Assembly (NCBI RefSeq): GCF_013155395.1
Contig: NZ_JABJWC010000015.1
Location: 1 to 64,000 of the forward strand
Source: Komagataeibacter melomenusus
GTDB lineage: Bacteria > Pseudomonadota > Alphaproteobacteria > Acetobacterales > Acetobacteraceae
Direction of reading: 5' to 3'
Length of the DNA stretch: 64,000 nt
The notes below the pieces were generated by a model, which made no database searches, was not told the DNA's origin, and saw only the letters and a program-made list of their open reading frames with translations. Below are positions 1 to 7,835 of the stretch, piece after piece. Position numbers and translations under genes: made by a program. Every line of letters starts with the position of its first letter. Position 1 is the first letter of the stretch.

Positions 1-114
1 GATACGCCAAGCTACCCAGACCAGTCTCACCCAGTCCAGACCGCCAATCATCATCCCCTAAAGGACAACAATCGCGCCGCCAGCATATCCCTTCCAGATA
101 CTCTCTCTATTCTC

Positions 115-127
115 TTGTCAAAGAACC
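115..127 (-). promoter_or_regulatory. boxA-like antitermination site of an rRNA leader
   Basis: The minus strand reads GGTTCTTTGACAA. It matches the core of the bacterial rRNA boxA (consensus near TGCTCTTTGACAA), which recruits NusB/NusE for antitermination. It lies about 80 bases downstream of the candidate promoter in the same orientation. Confidence 0.6.
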
Positions 128-207
128 CTCAACCCAACAGGGCCGAGTAACCTAGCAAATCCACCAAGAAACCTCAAGAAGTTTCCTCAGCGCCGCCGGT
201 GATTGGG

Positions 208-236
208 GATATAGGACCACCACCAACCACCGTCAA
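208..236 (-). promoter_or_regulatory. Candidate rRNA operon promoter
   Basis: On the minus strand a TTGACG hexamer (231-236) is followed after exactly 17 bases by TATATC (208-213) and then a C-rich stretch. This is close to a strong sigma-70 promoter. It points left toward the boxA-like element at 115-127, so it is best read as an rRNA operon promoter. Confidence 0.6.
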
Positions 237-458
237 TTAGAAAAATGCAGCCTGGGCGAAAAAACTTGCCCCTATCTCAAGGCATATGCCCGGAAAACGG
301 CATCAGACTGCGGGTTTCTGGCCATAAAAAAACAACCGTCAAAAAGGGGCTTCCCCCATTGAAGGCATAAATCCTATCCATTTAAGGCAGGCGCAAAGCG
401 ACATGTTTTGAGACATACCGCCTGAACCAGTGTCATTCATTGCAAAAAGCAGGGTCTC

Positions 459-911
459 ATGACGAATCAGTCCCCCAAGTCTTCCCTCATCAGCGAGGTC
501 AACGAGCGCGTTGCCGTGCGCATGACCATCATCTTCGGCAGCATCTGGTGTGTTTACGGCTTTCTGGTTTTTTCGCTCATTCCACTGGCGGCACCCGCAT
601 GGCAGAATACGCTGCTCTATATAAGCAACTGCATCCAGCTCGTTGCCCTGCCCGCATTGATGGTGGGCAACGCGGTTCTGAGCCGCGGGGCCGACCAGCG
701 CGCGGCGGAAGACCATGCAGCCCTGATGGAAATTCTCAATGACGTGCGCGACGAGGTCACCGAACTGAAAACGGTCATCAGTGACCTGACCCGCAAAACG
801 GATGAAGTAGCCCATCGCCCGCCGTCAGAAGTCGTATCGATTTCTGATGAGGCTGTTATCAATGTGACGGATGAAGCGCCGCACGCCACCCCGCCTGCCC
901 CGGCATCCTGA
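459..911 (+). CDS. Small membrane protein with coiled-coil tail, unknown function
   Basis: A 150-residue protein that I do not recognise. Two hydrophobic segments lie at about residues 23-45 and 50-68, separated by a short polar link. A charged, probably helical region follows (about 78-115) and then a Pro/Ala-rich tail, which suggests a two-pass inner membrane protein with a cytoplasmic helical tail. The ATG at 459 is preceded by an AGGG at normal distance. The stop lies 28 bases before hpxZ, so the two may share a transcript, but nothing in the sequence links it to purine breakdown. Confidence 0.75.
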   Translation: MTNQSPKSSLISEVNERVAVRMTIIFGSIWCVYGFLVFSLIPLAAPAWQNTLLYISNCIQLVALPALMVGNAVLSRGADQRAAEDHAALMEILNDVRDEVTELKTVISDLTRKTDEVAHRPPSEVVSISDEAVINVTDEAPHATPPAPAS

Positions 912-939
912 CCTGTCGCATATATTAAGGGAGAACCGC

Positions 940-1329
940 ATGCCTCCGGAACTGAACCGCTGTGAAATCGTGGCGGAACTGACCGCCATGTCCGACCGCT
1001 ACGAGCGTGCATTGGGTGAAAACGACATCCCCGAACTCGATGCCCTGTTCTATCATGGCCCGGAAACGGTGCGTTATGGCGTCGGCGAGACGCTGTATGG
1101 ATATGACGAGATTGCCGCCTTCCGCCGTAACCGCACCGGCGGCTCGCCGCCGCGCGATGTGCTGCGCCGGCACATTACCGCCATCGGCACGGATCTGGGC
1201 ACGGTTGACCTGGAATTCCGCCGCCACGGTGGCGAACGCATCGGGCGGCAGAGCCAGACATGGGTGCGCATGCCCGATGGATGGAAAATCATTGCGGCGC
1301 ATGTCTCCCTCATGGCCGATATTTCCTGA
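940..1329 (+). CDS. hpxZ: HpxZ / AtzH-like SnoaL-fold protein (DUF3225)
   Basis: A 129-residue protein of the AtzH-like/DUF3225 family, small NTF2/SnoaL-fold proteins that accompany amidase pairs such as HpxXY (oxalurate branch of purine breakdown) and AtzGE. Family-like stretches are ETVRYGVGETLYGYDEI and the C-terminal W-K-I-I-A-A-HVS. I chose the ATG at 940 because a good AAGGGA ribosome site lies just ahead; an in-frame start at 871 would overlap the upstream gene and adds a Pro/Arg-rich stretch. Its exact role is unknown; a helper role for the amidase complex is likely. The partners hpxW, hpxX and hpxY are in this window but about 47 kb away. Confidence 0.8.
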   Translation: MPPELNRCEIVAELTAMSDRYERALGENDIPELDALFYHGPETVRYGVGETLYGYDEIAAFRRNRTGGSPPRDVLRRHITAIGTDLGTVDLEFRRHGGERIGRQSQTWVRMPDGWKIIAAHVSLMADIS

Positions 1330-1333
1330 CCTA

Positions 1334-1409
1334 GGACAGATACCGTTTGAATAGATACATTCGAACTGGTGAAGATGCTCGATAAACAATGAGTTAGAGA
1401 AATTCCACT
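1334..1409. repeat. Dispersed intergenic repeat, copy 1
   Basis: About 75 bases that recur, in opposite orientation and with roughly ten differences, at about 60221-60296. The shared core contains GATAAACAATGAGTT and GAACTGGTGAAGA. Both copies lie in short intergenic gaps. Both have an open frame beginning M-F-I-E-x-L-H-Q-F, but this ends differently and is probably not translated. The repeat could be the decayed end of an insertion element or a repetitive extragenic sequence. Confidence 0.7.
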
Positions 1410-1436
1410 GAGCCTGAGTTCAGTGGAATTTCTCTA
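1395..1436. terminator. Perfect 17-bp inverted repeat between hpxZ and thiM
   Basis: Arms 1395-1411 and 1420-1436 are perfectly complementary, with an 8-base loop. It lies between convergent hpxZ and thiM, and its right arm overlaps the last bases of thiM. It probably ends transcription in both directions, although no long T-run follows. Confidence 0.5.
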
Positions 1437-2258
1437 GTCGCCTGCCATGCCCTGTAGCTGCGCCAGGGCATCGACAAACCCCGTGGCGAAGGAGGCCGGG
1501 CCCTGCGCAGCACCAGCCGCTTTTTCAGCCGCGCGGGCATACAGGGCATGCACGGCCGCAACCATTGTCAGTTGCTCGCCCGGCAGGGGCGTTACCGCAA
1601 GCCCTGCTGCAATCAGGCCACCAAGGGCGCAGCCCGCCCCGGTTACGGTTGTCAGCCAACGGTGCCCGCCCGGTATGATGACCTGCTGGCCATCAGGCGA
1701 AAGGACATGGTCCTCCGGCCCGCTAATGGCCACGATCGCACCCAGCCTGCGTGCCAGCGCCTGCCCCGGCGGCACGGCCTGCGCGATCGAGGCGGTTGTC
1801 TCCACCCCGCGCGCGGAGGCTGCGCCGCCTGCCAAGGCCATGATTTCACTGGCATTGCCGCGAATGACAGCGGGCCTGCGCGCCGCCATGGTGCGAATGA
1901 TATCGTCATATTCCGCAGCACCCGCCCCCATGGCGACGGGGTCGAGCACCCAGGGCACCCCTGCCGCATTGGCGGCGTCGATCGCGGCCAGCATGTCCTG
2001 CATTGTCGCATTGATCAGCCCTGCCGCGTTCACCCATAGCCCACCGGCCTGCGCGCCGAAGGCCGCGGGCCAGCCGGGTGCTGCCCCGATCGCTGGCGCG
2101 GCACCTGCCGCAAGCAGCACGTTGGCGCTTAAGGTGGCTGCGACATAATTCGTCAGGCCATAAACAAATGGTGCCTGGGAGCGGATGCGCCGCAGGGCGG
2201 GGCCGCAATCGGGACTGTCATACTGCATGCGGCGCGTGACACATGTTACAGAATGCAT
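1434..2258 (-). CDS. thiM: Hydroxyethylthiazole kinase ThiM
   Basis: ThiM phosphorylates 4-methyl-5-(2-hydroxyethyl)thiazole with ATP in thiamine salvage. The 274-residue length is normal. The N-terminal substrate region with YGLTNYVAATLSANVLLA (the T-N-x-V-x-x-x-x-x-A-N pattern) and the C-terminal TGAGCALGG motif, with the family's catalytic Cys, are visible. I chose the ATG at 2258, which has AAGGGA ahead of it; an upstream in-frame start at 2363 lacks support, and a shorter one at 2228 is possible. I looked for a TPP riboswitch upstream and found no THI-box-like sequence. thiL, which makes TPP, is elsewhere in the window (9088-10074). Confidence 0.9.
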   Translation of the reverse strand: MHSVTCVTRRMQYDSPDCGPALRRIRSQAPFVYGLTNYVAATLSANVLLAAGAAPAIGAAPGWPAAFGAQAGGLWVNAAGLINATMQDMLAAIDAANAAGVPWVLDPVAMGAGAAEYDDIIRTMAARRPAVIRGNASEIMALAGGAASARGVETTASIAQAVPPGQALARRLGAIVAISGPEDHVLSPDGQQVIIPGGHRWLTTVTGAGCALGGLIAAGLAVTPLPGEQLTMVAAVHALYARAAEKAAGAAQGPASFATGFVDALAQLQGMAGD

Positions 2259-2426
2259 GGTTACGTTCCCTTCCCTTCCCGTCATGCAGACAGTGGGCAT
2301 GAAGCAGACAGGGGTTGCCTTTTGATGATAATCAACTGAAAAACAAAGAACGAAGCCGGTCAACCATGCCGGAACCCAGTGACGGCCTTCATGCTCCCAG
2401 CCAGCCTATCGTAACAGGAACATATC

Positions 2427-2924
2427 GTGCGCCCAGCCCTTCTTTCCGCCCCCGTCCTTCTTGTAGCGGGACTACTGGCCGCCCCCTCCGCCCGGGCGGC
2501 TGACGCGCTGGGCCAGCCAACGGCTTCGCTGTGCTTCCGCCTGCATGACGCTGCCCTTGCCGGTGGCTATTCATGGGGCAAGGGGCGGCTTTATTTTGGC
2601 GGCCATTCCTACCCGGTCAAGATCACGGGTGGCGGCGCGGTGGGAATCGGCTACAGCACGCTGCGGGGCGAAGGGAAAGTCTACAACCTTGCCCGCCTGT
2701 CCGACATCAATGGCACGTACTGGTCGGTTCGGGCCGAAGGTACGATTGGCCGGGGCCGTAACGTAACAGTGCTCGATAACAACCATGGCGTTGATATCAA
2801 GGCGAGCATGCGAACGAGCGGGGCGCATCTGGCCGCCGCCGTCATGCGCCTGACCCTGAAGGTTGATCCTGGTGGGGAGCGGGTCGAGGCCATGCCCGCC
2901 TCCTGCAGTTTCCCCATCCGCTAG
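2427..2924 (+). CDS. Secreted protein, unknown function
   Basis: A 165-residue protein beginning with GTG at 2427, with a clear Sec signal peptide: a hydrophobic run at about residues 4-20 ending in S-A-R-A-A, so cleavage near residue 24 is likely. The mature part is glycine-rich with alternating hydrophobic residues, which suggests a beta-rich periplasmic domain. Two cysteines (near residues 36 and 161) could form a disulfide. It is divergent from thiM. I cannot assign a family. Confidence 0.75.
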   Translation: MRPALLSAPVLLVAGLLAAPSARAADALGQPTASLCFRLHDAALAGGYSWGKGRLYFGGHSYPVKITGGGAVGIGYSTLRGEGKVYNLARLSDINGTYWSVRAEGTIGRGRNVTVLDNNHGVDIKASMRTSGAHLAAAVMRLTLKVDPGGERVEAMPASCSFPIR

Positions 2925-2980
2925 GAACGTGTGTAAAAAATTTTGTTATTTCAGGGCATTATCGGGTCTTTCCTTCCCCG

Positions 2981-4681
2981 CTAGACTGTACTGATCACGA
3001 TCTCGACAAGGTTGGGCCGCCCCGATGCCATCGCGGCCTCAATGGCCGGGGCAATGTCGGCGGCCCGCGTGATCTGCCGGGATTCCAGCCCGTATGACGT
3101 CGCCATCGCCTGATAATCAATGGGCGGATCACACAGGTCCATCGCCAGGAAATTGCCCTGCCGGGCCGAGACATAATGCGTCTGCCCGCGCATGAAGCCC
3201 TTGAGCACGTTATATTCGCGGTTGTTCATCACCACGAATGTCACGGGCAACTGCTCATGCGCCGCCGTCCAGATCGCCTGTGGGGAATAAAGGGCCGCGC
3301 CATCGCCCACCAGGCAGACCACCGGCTCGCGCCCCAGCCCGAGCGAAGCGCCTACCGCAGCCGGCATGCCCCAGCCCAGCGCGCCCCCGCGCAGAAAGGA
3401 ATACTGCGCCGCCCAGTCGCTGTTGAGGAACATGCGCGTGTAGGACGAGGTGGCGATCGCCTCATCCACGATGGCAACCTGCGGGCCTATGGCGCGCACG
3501 GCCTCATGGGCAGCAACACACGGGGCGATGACGGCATCATCCTGATGGGCCACGACCAGTTCTTCAGCCTCGCGCCGCCTGCGGGCGCGGGCGGCCACGA
3601 CGTTTTCACGCGCGGCGACATACGCCGCGCGACGGGGTTCGGTCTCGCGCCCGAGCAGCGGCAGCAGTACCTCGAGCGAGGCACGGATATTGCCCACGAG
3701 GGAGAGCGGCGTCTGGAACGTGCGGCCAAGGTCACGCGCATCGGCCGAGACCTGATAGACCGCGCAGCCCGGTGGCACAGGCGAGCCCTCGGAATACAGG
3801 ATGGTGATGAGCGACTTGCCGCCGAGTGCGAAAATCGCATCATAATCCGCAAGGCGGCTGGCTATGTCGGTTGCGCGCGTGGGCATGTTGCCTGCCCAGA
3901 GCGGGCACGACGTGGCGAACGGAATGCGCGAGGGCCATGACGCGCCATAAACCGGCGCACCCAGTATGTCAGCCACGGCCGCGACCTGTGCTGCGGCACC
4001 GGCTCCATGCACCTCGTCGCCCGCGATGATGGCCAGCCGCCCCGGCGTGATGCCAGCCAGCGCGCGGGCCAGTTCGGGCAGCCCACCGGCTATGGCCTCG
4101 CGGTTGATGACAGAGGGCCTGCCGATGTCGATATCACTGGCCTCCTCCATTACATCCATAGGCAGCGACAGGAAAACCGGCCCCGAGGGCGCGGCCATCG
4201 AATCGTTGAAAGCCCGGCGCACCAGCACGGGCAACTGGTCGGCATGCAGCACTTCCTGCGCCCATTTCACCGCCGGGGTGGCGATGCTGACCAGATCGCC
4301 AAACAGCAGCGGGTCGGAAATGGTATGCCGCGAATCCTGCTGGCCCGCCGTCACCACCAGCGGTGTCTGTGATACGCTGGCATTGAGCAGGTTGCCCATG
4401 CCATGCCCCAGCCCGCCCGCCGTATGCAGGTTGAGAAAGCCGGGGCGGCCTGCCGCCTGCGCATAGCCATCGGCCATGGCCACAACACTCGCCTCCTGCA
4501 GGGCCAGGATGTATTTCAGGTCCGGGCGGCGCTGCAGGGCATCGATCAGGGGCAGTTCCGTCGTGCCGGGATTGCCAAAGATATAGCGCACCCCTTCACT
4601 TTCCAGAATTTCGAGAAGGATGTCGGCGCCGCGCCGACCGCCCGTTCCCCGTGCCGCGACCTCAAGCGGTGTAATGGCCAT
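2981..4681 (-). CDS. ThDP-dependent decarboxylase, benzoylformate decarboxylase-like
   Basis: A 566-residue thiamine-diphosphate enzyme. The N-terminal Pyr domain has GNPGTTELPLIDA and the activating Glu in LQEASVVAMADGYAQ; the C-terminal PP domain has GDGAALYSPQAIWTAA followed by NN, the ThDP/Mg motif. The closest family I know is benzoylformate decarboxylase (MdlC): the active-site His of NLH-S/T-A is kept. The active-site Ser of GNPGSNELP is Thr here, and the region of the second MdlC histidine (HQYDPG) is not conserved. The substrate is therefore uncertain; another 2-keto acid is possible. The start has a good AGGGAA site. A strong Fur-box palindrome lies about 100 bases upstream, suggesting iron-responsive control. 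Confidence 0.85.
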   Translation of the reverse strand: MAITPLEVAARGTGGRRGADILLEILESEGVRYIFGNPGTTELPLIDALQRRPDLKYILALQEASVVAMADGYAQAAGRPGFLNLHTAGGLGHGMGNLLNASVSQTPLVVTAGQQDSRHTISDPLLFGDLVSIATPAVKWAQEVLHADQLPVLVRRAFNDSMAAPSGPVFLSLPMDVMEEASDIDIGRPSVINREAIAGGLPELARALAGITPGRLAIIAGDEVHGAGAAAQVAAVADILGAPVYGASWPSRIPFATSCPLWAGNMPTRATDIASRLADYDAIFALGGKSLITILYSEGSPVPPGCAVYQVSADARDLGRTFQTPLSLVGNIRASLEVLLPLLGRETEPRRAAYVAARENVVAARARRRREAEELVVAHQDDAVIAPCVAAHEAVRAIGPQVAIVDEAIATSSYTRMFLNSDWAAQYSFLRGGALGWGMPAAVGASLGLGREPVVCLVGDGAALYSPQAIWTAAHEQLPVTFVVMNNREYNVLKGFMRGQTHYVSARQGNFLAMDLCDPPIDYQAMATSYGLESRQITRAADIAPAIEAAMASGRPNLVEIVISTV

Positions 4682-4777
4682 GCTGTTCCCTGCCTGCTTT
4701 GAAGGTGTGGGTCATGGCACCACGTTTTGGGGTGCGGGTCCAGCAGCGGCGGGGCAGGCAGGTGTCAATTTTTATCT

Positions 4778-4804
4778 TGATAATGATAGTGATTATCATT
4801 ATCA
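4778..4804. promoter_or_regulatory. Fur box (27-bp perfect palindrome)
   Basis: TGATAATGATA and TATCATTATCA form perfect arms (4778-4788 and 4794-4804) around GTGAT. It is made of GATAAT-type hexamers, matching the classical Fur site. It sits between the ThDP decarboxylase (start 4681, minus) and the small gene at 5024 (plus), so it could repress either or both when iron is sufficient. Confidence 0.8.
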
Positions 4805-5023
4805 GTAATGCACCCCGTGGGTTCCCCGACAGATTCCCAACCGTCGATTTCCCAACCCTTCCCACGGCAACTTGCGGCATCACCTGCACCCGGGTGATGC
4901 CGTTTTTTATCACGGGCATCACAGGCCCACGGTACCGACGCGCACAAGCGTGCATCTTGTGATTGACCACCTGCTGCAACACGAAGATGATACACGCTTA
5001 CGCGACCATGAAAGTACGCTCCC

Positions 5024-5482
5024 TTGCCTGCCGACAGTCCCGCGCCACCGACTGCACAGACAACCGCCCACGGCGCGCAGGCGGATCATGACCCGGCACT
5101 TCCCGTCATTATCGAGGCGCTGCGCCATGATGGCATCATCACCGCCCGCCAGGTCGAGGCGGCACGGTTCTGGGCCACGGATTACCGGATTGGCGTGATG
5201 GGGCTGGATGACCCGCTGTTTGACCGGACATCGCTCGGCCTGTCGCGTCGCCCGCTCAACGGGCGGATCGGGTCGATCAACCGGTATCGCCATATCCATG
5301 ATATCATCGGGGCGCGTTACGAGCGCGTGCTCGTCGCCGCGATGATCGATCACCGGCCCCTGGCCGAACTTGCCCGCCATGCGCGCCACGACCCCGAGCA
5401 TATGGGGCAGGTTCTGGCCCTGCTGCTTGATTTCCTGACCCGGCATTACGATGCCATGCCCGGCCACCTGTGGCGCGGCTGA
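5024..5482 (+). CDS. Conserved hypothetical protein
   Basis: A 152-residue protein without signal peptide or membrane segment. A disordered Pro/Ala/Thr-rich N-terminus (about residues 1-22) is followed by a helical region containing ARFWATDYRIGVMGLDDP. I do not recognise the family. The only in-frame start that covers the helical region is a TTG at 5024; an ATG at 5008 is in another frame and stops early, so the true N-terminus is uncertain. A Fur box lies about 220 bases upstream. Confidence 0.55.
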   Translation: MPADSPAPPTAQTTAHGAQADHDPALPVIIEALRHDGIITARQVEAARFWATDYRIGVMGLDDPLFDRTSLGLSRRPLNGRIGSINRYRHIHDIIGARYERVLVAAMIDHRPLAELARHARHDPEHMGQVLALLLDFLTRHYDAMPGHLWRG

Positions 5483-5513
5483 AACTGGCAGCCTCTATCA
5501 TAGCCTGAAATCA

Positions 5514-5553
5514 TAAAAGTTTCAGAAGACGTCGCCTAGGAACTTTTCTCATT
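5514..5553. repeat. Degenerate member of the AAAAGTT...AACTTTT hairpin family
   Basis: The outer arms of the dispersed element (AAAAGTTTC and GGAACTTTTC) are present, but the central hairpin found in the copies at 9005, 29048 and 34680 has decayed. It lies downstream of the gene at 5024 and next to the glk terminator. Confidence 0.35.
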
Positions 5554-5567
5554 TTTAAACAGTCGCC

Positions 5568-5604
5568 TAAAAAAATGCCGCCCTTTCTCGCGAAAAGGCG
5601 GCAT
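5568..5604 (-). terminator. Rho-independent terminator of glk
   Basis: On the minus strand ATGCCGCC (5597-5604) and GGCGGCAT (5575-5582) form a GC-rich stem, followed directly by a T-run (5568-5575). It lies 50 bases past the glk stop. Confidence 0.8.
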
Positions 5605-5653
5605 CGGGAAACTGTCTTTAATTTTTATCAGTCAGCCGTTTTCAGGCAGGCTG

Positions 5654-6628
5654 TCAGTCCTGGCGGTACGCCTCGGCAAAGGCCGCGGCCGCGCCAAGCA
5701 GGCCGGGCTGCGGATAGGTGATCAGTTTCACCGGCATTTCCGACATCATGCCCTCGAACCGGCCCTTGGCCACGAAGCGCTCGGCAAAGCCGGAATTGGG
5801 CAGGTGCTTGGCTAGGCGCAGCCCCAGGCCGCCTGCAATCACCACGGCACTGCCGCCCTGCGCCAGCGCAAGGTCGCCCGCCACGGTGCCCAGGCTGAGG
5901 CAGAAGCGCTCGAGGGCCGCCGCCGCCACGGGGTCGGAGCCTTCCAGCGCCATGGTCCACAGGGCCTTGTCATCACGCGCCTTGACCGAGAGTTCCCCCA
6001 TCTCGGCAATCGCCTCATACAGGTTCAGCAGGCCCGGCCCGGACACCACGCGCTCGACCGACACGCGACGGTAACGGCGGCGCAGCACGGTCAGGATACG
6101 GTCTTCAAGCGGGTCGAGCGGCGAGAAATCGATATGCCCGCCCTCGGTCTCGCACACGAAGTAACCGTTTTTGCGCCGCACGATGTAAGCCGAGCCCAGC
6201 CCCGTGCCCGGCCCCACCACGGTGGTCACGCCCTGCTCGGGCAGCGGCACGTCAGGCCCGCAGATATGCTGGAGGCTATCCGCCCCCACCTGCGCCACGG
6301 CGTGGGCCACGGCGCCGAAGTCATTGACCAGGATCAGTTCATCCACCCCGAGCTTGACCGGCAGCCACGCAGGCTGGATCACCCAAGGGTTGTTGGTCAG
6401 CTTGAGGATATCGCCCTTGATCGGGCACGCCACGGCAATGCCGGCCGCCTTGGGCAGCGGGCGGTCGACCACGCGGGCAAAGGCCTCCCATGCCAGTTGC
6501 AGGCTGGCGTGATCGGCACATTTCAGGGTCGTGGCCTCCCCCAGCGTGACGACACGGCCCTGGTCCACCTGGGCAATGGCGAACCGCGCATGGGTTCCAC
6601 CAATGTCAACTGCTACGATCTCTTTCAT
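5654..6628 (-). CDS. glk: Glucokinase Glk
   Basis: Glk phosphorylates glucose to glucose-6-phosphate with ATP in the cytoplasm. The 324-residue protein has the phosphate loop DIGGTHARFA (about residue 8), the catalytic Asp in LVNDFGAVAHA (Asp103), GPGTGLGSAYIV, the sugar-binding EGGHIDFSP, and a C-terminal AGGLGLRL adenosine motif. This is the E. coli-type glucokinase rather than a ROK-type kinase. It is monocistronic, with a good terminator downstream. In acetic acid bacteria most glucose is oxidised in the periplasm, so Glk serves the part taken up. Confidence 0.93.
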   Translation of the reverse strand: MKEIVAVDIGGTHARFAIAQVDQGRVVTLGEATTLKCADHASLQLAWEAFARVVDRPLPKAAGIAVACPIKGDILKLTNNPWVIQPAWLPVKLGVDELILVNDFGAVAHAVAQVGADSLQHICGPDVPLPEQGVTTVVGPGTGLGSAYIVRRKNGYFVCETEGGHIDFSPLDPLEDRILTVLRRRYRRVSVERVVSGPGLLNLYEAIAEMGELSVKARDDKALWTMALEGSDPVAAAALERFCLSLGTVAGDLALAQGGSAVVIAGGLGLRLAKHLPNSGFAERFVAKGRFEGMMSEMPVKLITYPQPGLLGAAAAFAEAYRQD

Positions 6629-6882
6629 GTCCGGTCACGCTCCGTGGCCATACGGCAGATGGCTGCCCGCATCATTGTAATAAAAATGGCCTGCAAGTGT
6701 GCCCGTCCCCGGCATTGCATGCAACAGGCGGATCAATTCGGGCTTCGCAGGCCTGTGGATTCACATCTCGATCCTGAAAAGAGACCAGCCGGGTCGGCAT
6801 TTCATTGATCGAAGTCACAAAATGGCCCTAATCGTTGCGATCAGGACTAAAATACATTTTATAACCGCAACACAGCGGCAGA

Positions 6883-7680
6883 TCAGTCCGTCTGGTCCGC
6901 CCTGATGGCGGCAAGGATGCGCCGCTTGAGCGGCCACGGCACCAGCGTATCGACCAGCCGCAGCACCGAAAACACGAACGGAAAGACCAGGTGCGGCTGG
7001 TTACGCGCCACCGCGCGCGCAATGCGGCGCGCGGCAGAGGGCGCGCTCTGCAGGAAGGGCTTGGCCCCCACCACGCGGCGGCTCATGGGGGTATCGACAA
7101 ACCCCGGCGAGACCAGCGTCACCCCGATGCCCAGGGGCGCGAGCGCCATCTGCTGGGCCTCGGCAAAGCGCTTGAGCCCGGCCTTTGAGCCGGAATAGGC
7201 CGCAGCAAACGGCAGCGCATGAAAGGCCGCGACCGAAGCGAGCATGACGATATGCCCCCGCCCGCGCGCCACCATGCATTCCGCCGCCGCCGCCGCCATG
7301 GCGGAAGGGGTGGCGTAGTTGACCAGCCCCAGCCGCAGCACGTCCTCCGCCTTTTCCACCACGTCATCGCTGCGCCGCATGTCGCCAAGCCCTGCGGCAA
7401 GGATGGCGATGCCAATGGGATGGGCCGCATCATCGGCGCGCAGGGCCGCGATGGCGGCGGCGCCATCGGCCAGGTCGAGCACGCGGGTCTGCACCGTCAC
7501 ACCGCAGGCCCGCGCGCGCGCCGCCACCGCCTCGAGCCGCGCCGCGTCGCGCCCCCACAGCAAAAGCGGCCGCCCTTGGGCGGCATAGAGCCATGCCAGT
7601 TCCGCTCCTATCCCGCTCGAGGCCCCCGTAATCAGCACATATCGGCCTTCATCCGTGCGTGATGCGGTGCTTCCTGTCAT
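6883..7680 (-). CDS. Short-chain dehydrogenase/reductase
   Basis: A 265-residue classical SDR. The cofactor loop TGASSGIG lies at 18-25, the NAG-like motif is AAG at about 95-97, and the catalytic Ser149, Tyr162 and Lys166 (YSGSK) are all present. The C-terminus (about 220-255) is hydrophobic and basic (PFVFSVLRLVDTLVPWPLKRR), suggesting membrane association, as in lipid-related SDRs. It is divergent, about 155 bases apart, from a large GNAT-like acyltransferase gene. The substrate is unknown; a lipid precursor such as a 3-keto intermediate is only a guess. Confidence 0.85.
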   Translation of the reverse strand: MTGSTASRTDEGRYVLITGASSGIGAELAWLYAAQGRPLLLWGRDAARLEAVAARARACGVTVQTRVLDLADGAAAIAALRADDAAHPIGIAILAAGLGDMRRSDDVVEKAEDVLRLGLVNYATPSAMAAAAAECMVARGRGHIVMLASVAAFHALPFAAAYSGSKAGLKRFAEAQQMALAPLGIGVTLVSPGFVDTPMSRRVVGAKPFLQSAPSAARRIARAVARNQPHLVFPFVFSVLRLVDTLVPWPLKRRILAAIRADQTD

Positions 7681-7835
7681 TGTCCATCTTCCTTTTCGGG
7701 GTCCATCTGTGCCATGAGCACAACAACAGGACGGACCACCGAATCATTTCTTTTAACCCATGCCTGCATAGCCTGCCCCGTTTTGCCACGGAATGAGGTC
7801 GATGCCGGTAATGTTCAGGATGCAACGAACCGGTC

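Larger units (their letters stand above)
1..458. other. Non-coding left end, rRNA operon leader on the minus strand
   Basis: I see no convincing protein gene here. On the minus strand, reading toward position 1, the order promoter (208-236), then boxA-like element (115-127), then leader is what an rRNA operon upstream region looks like, so a 16S rRNA gene probably begins just left of the window. Positions 237-458 hold nothing I can name apart from the region preceding the membrane protein gene at 459. Confidence 0.6.

Noticed and set aside
2259-2426. Possible TPP riboswitch before thiM
   Set aside because: No THI-box core or the expected conserved stems are visible in the 168 bases upstream on the minus strand.
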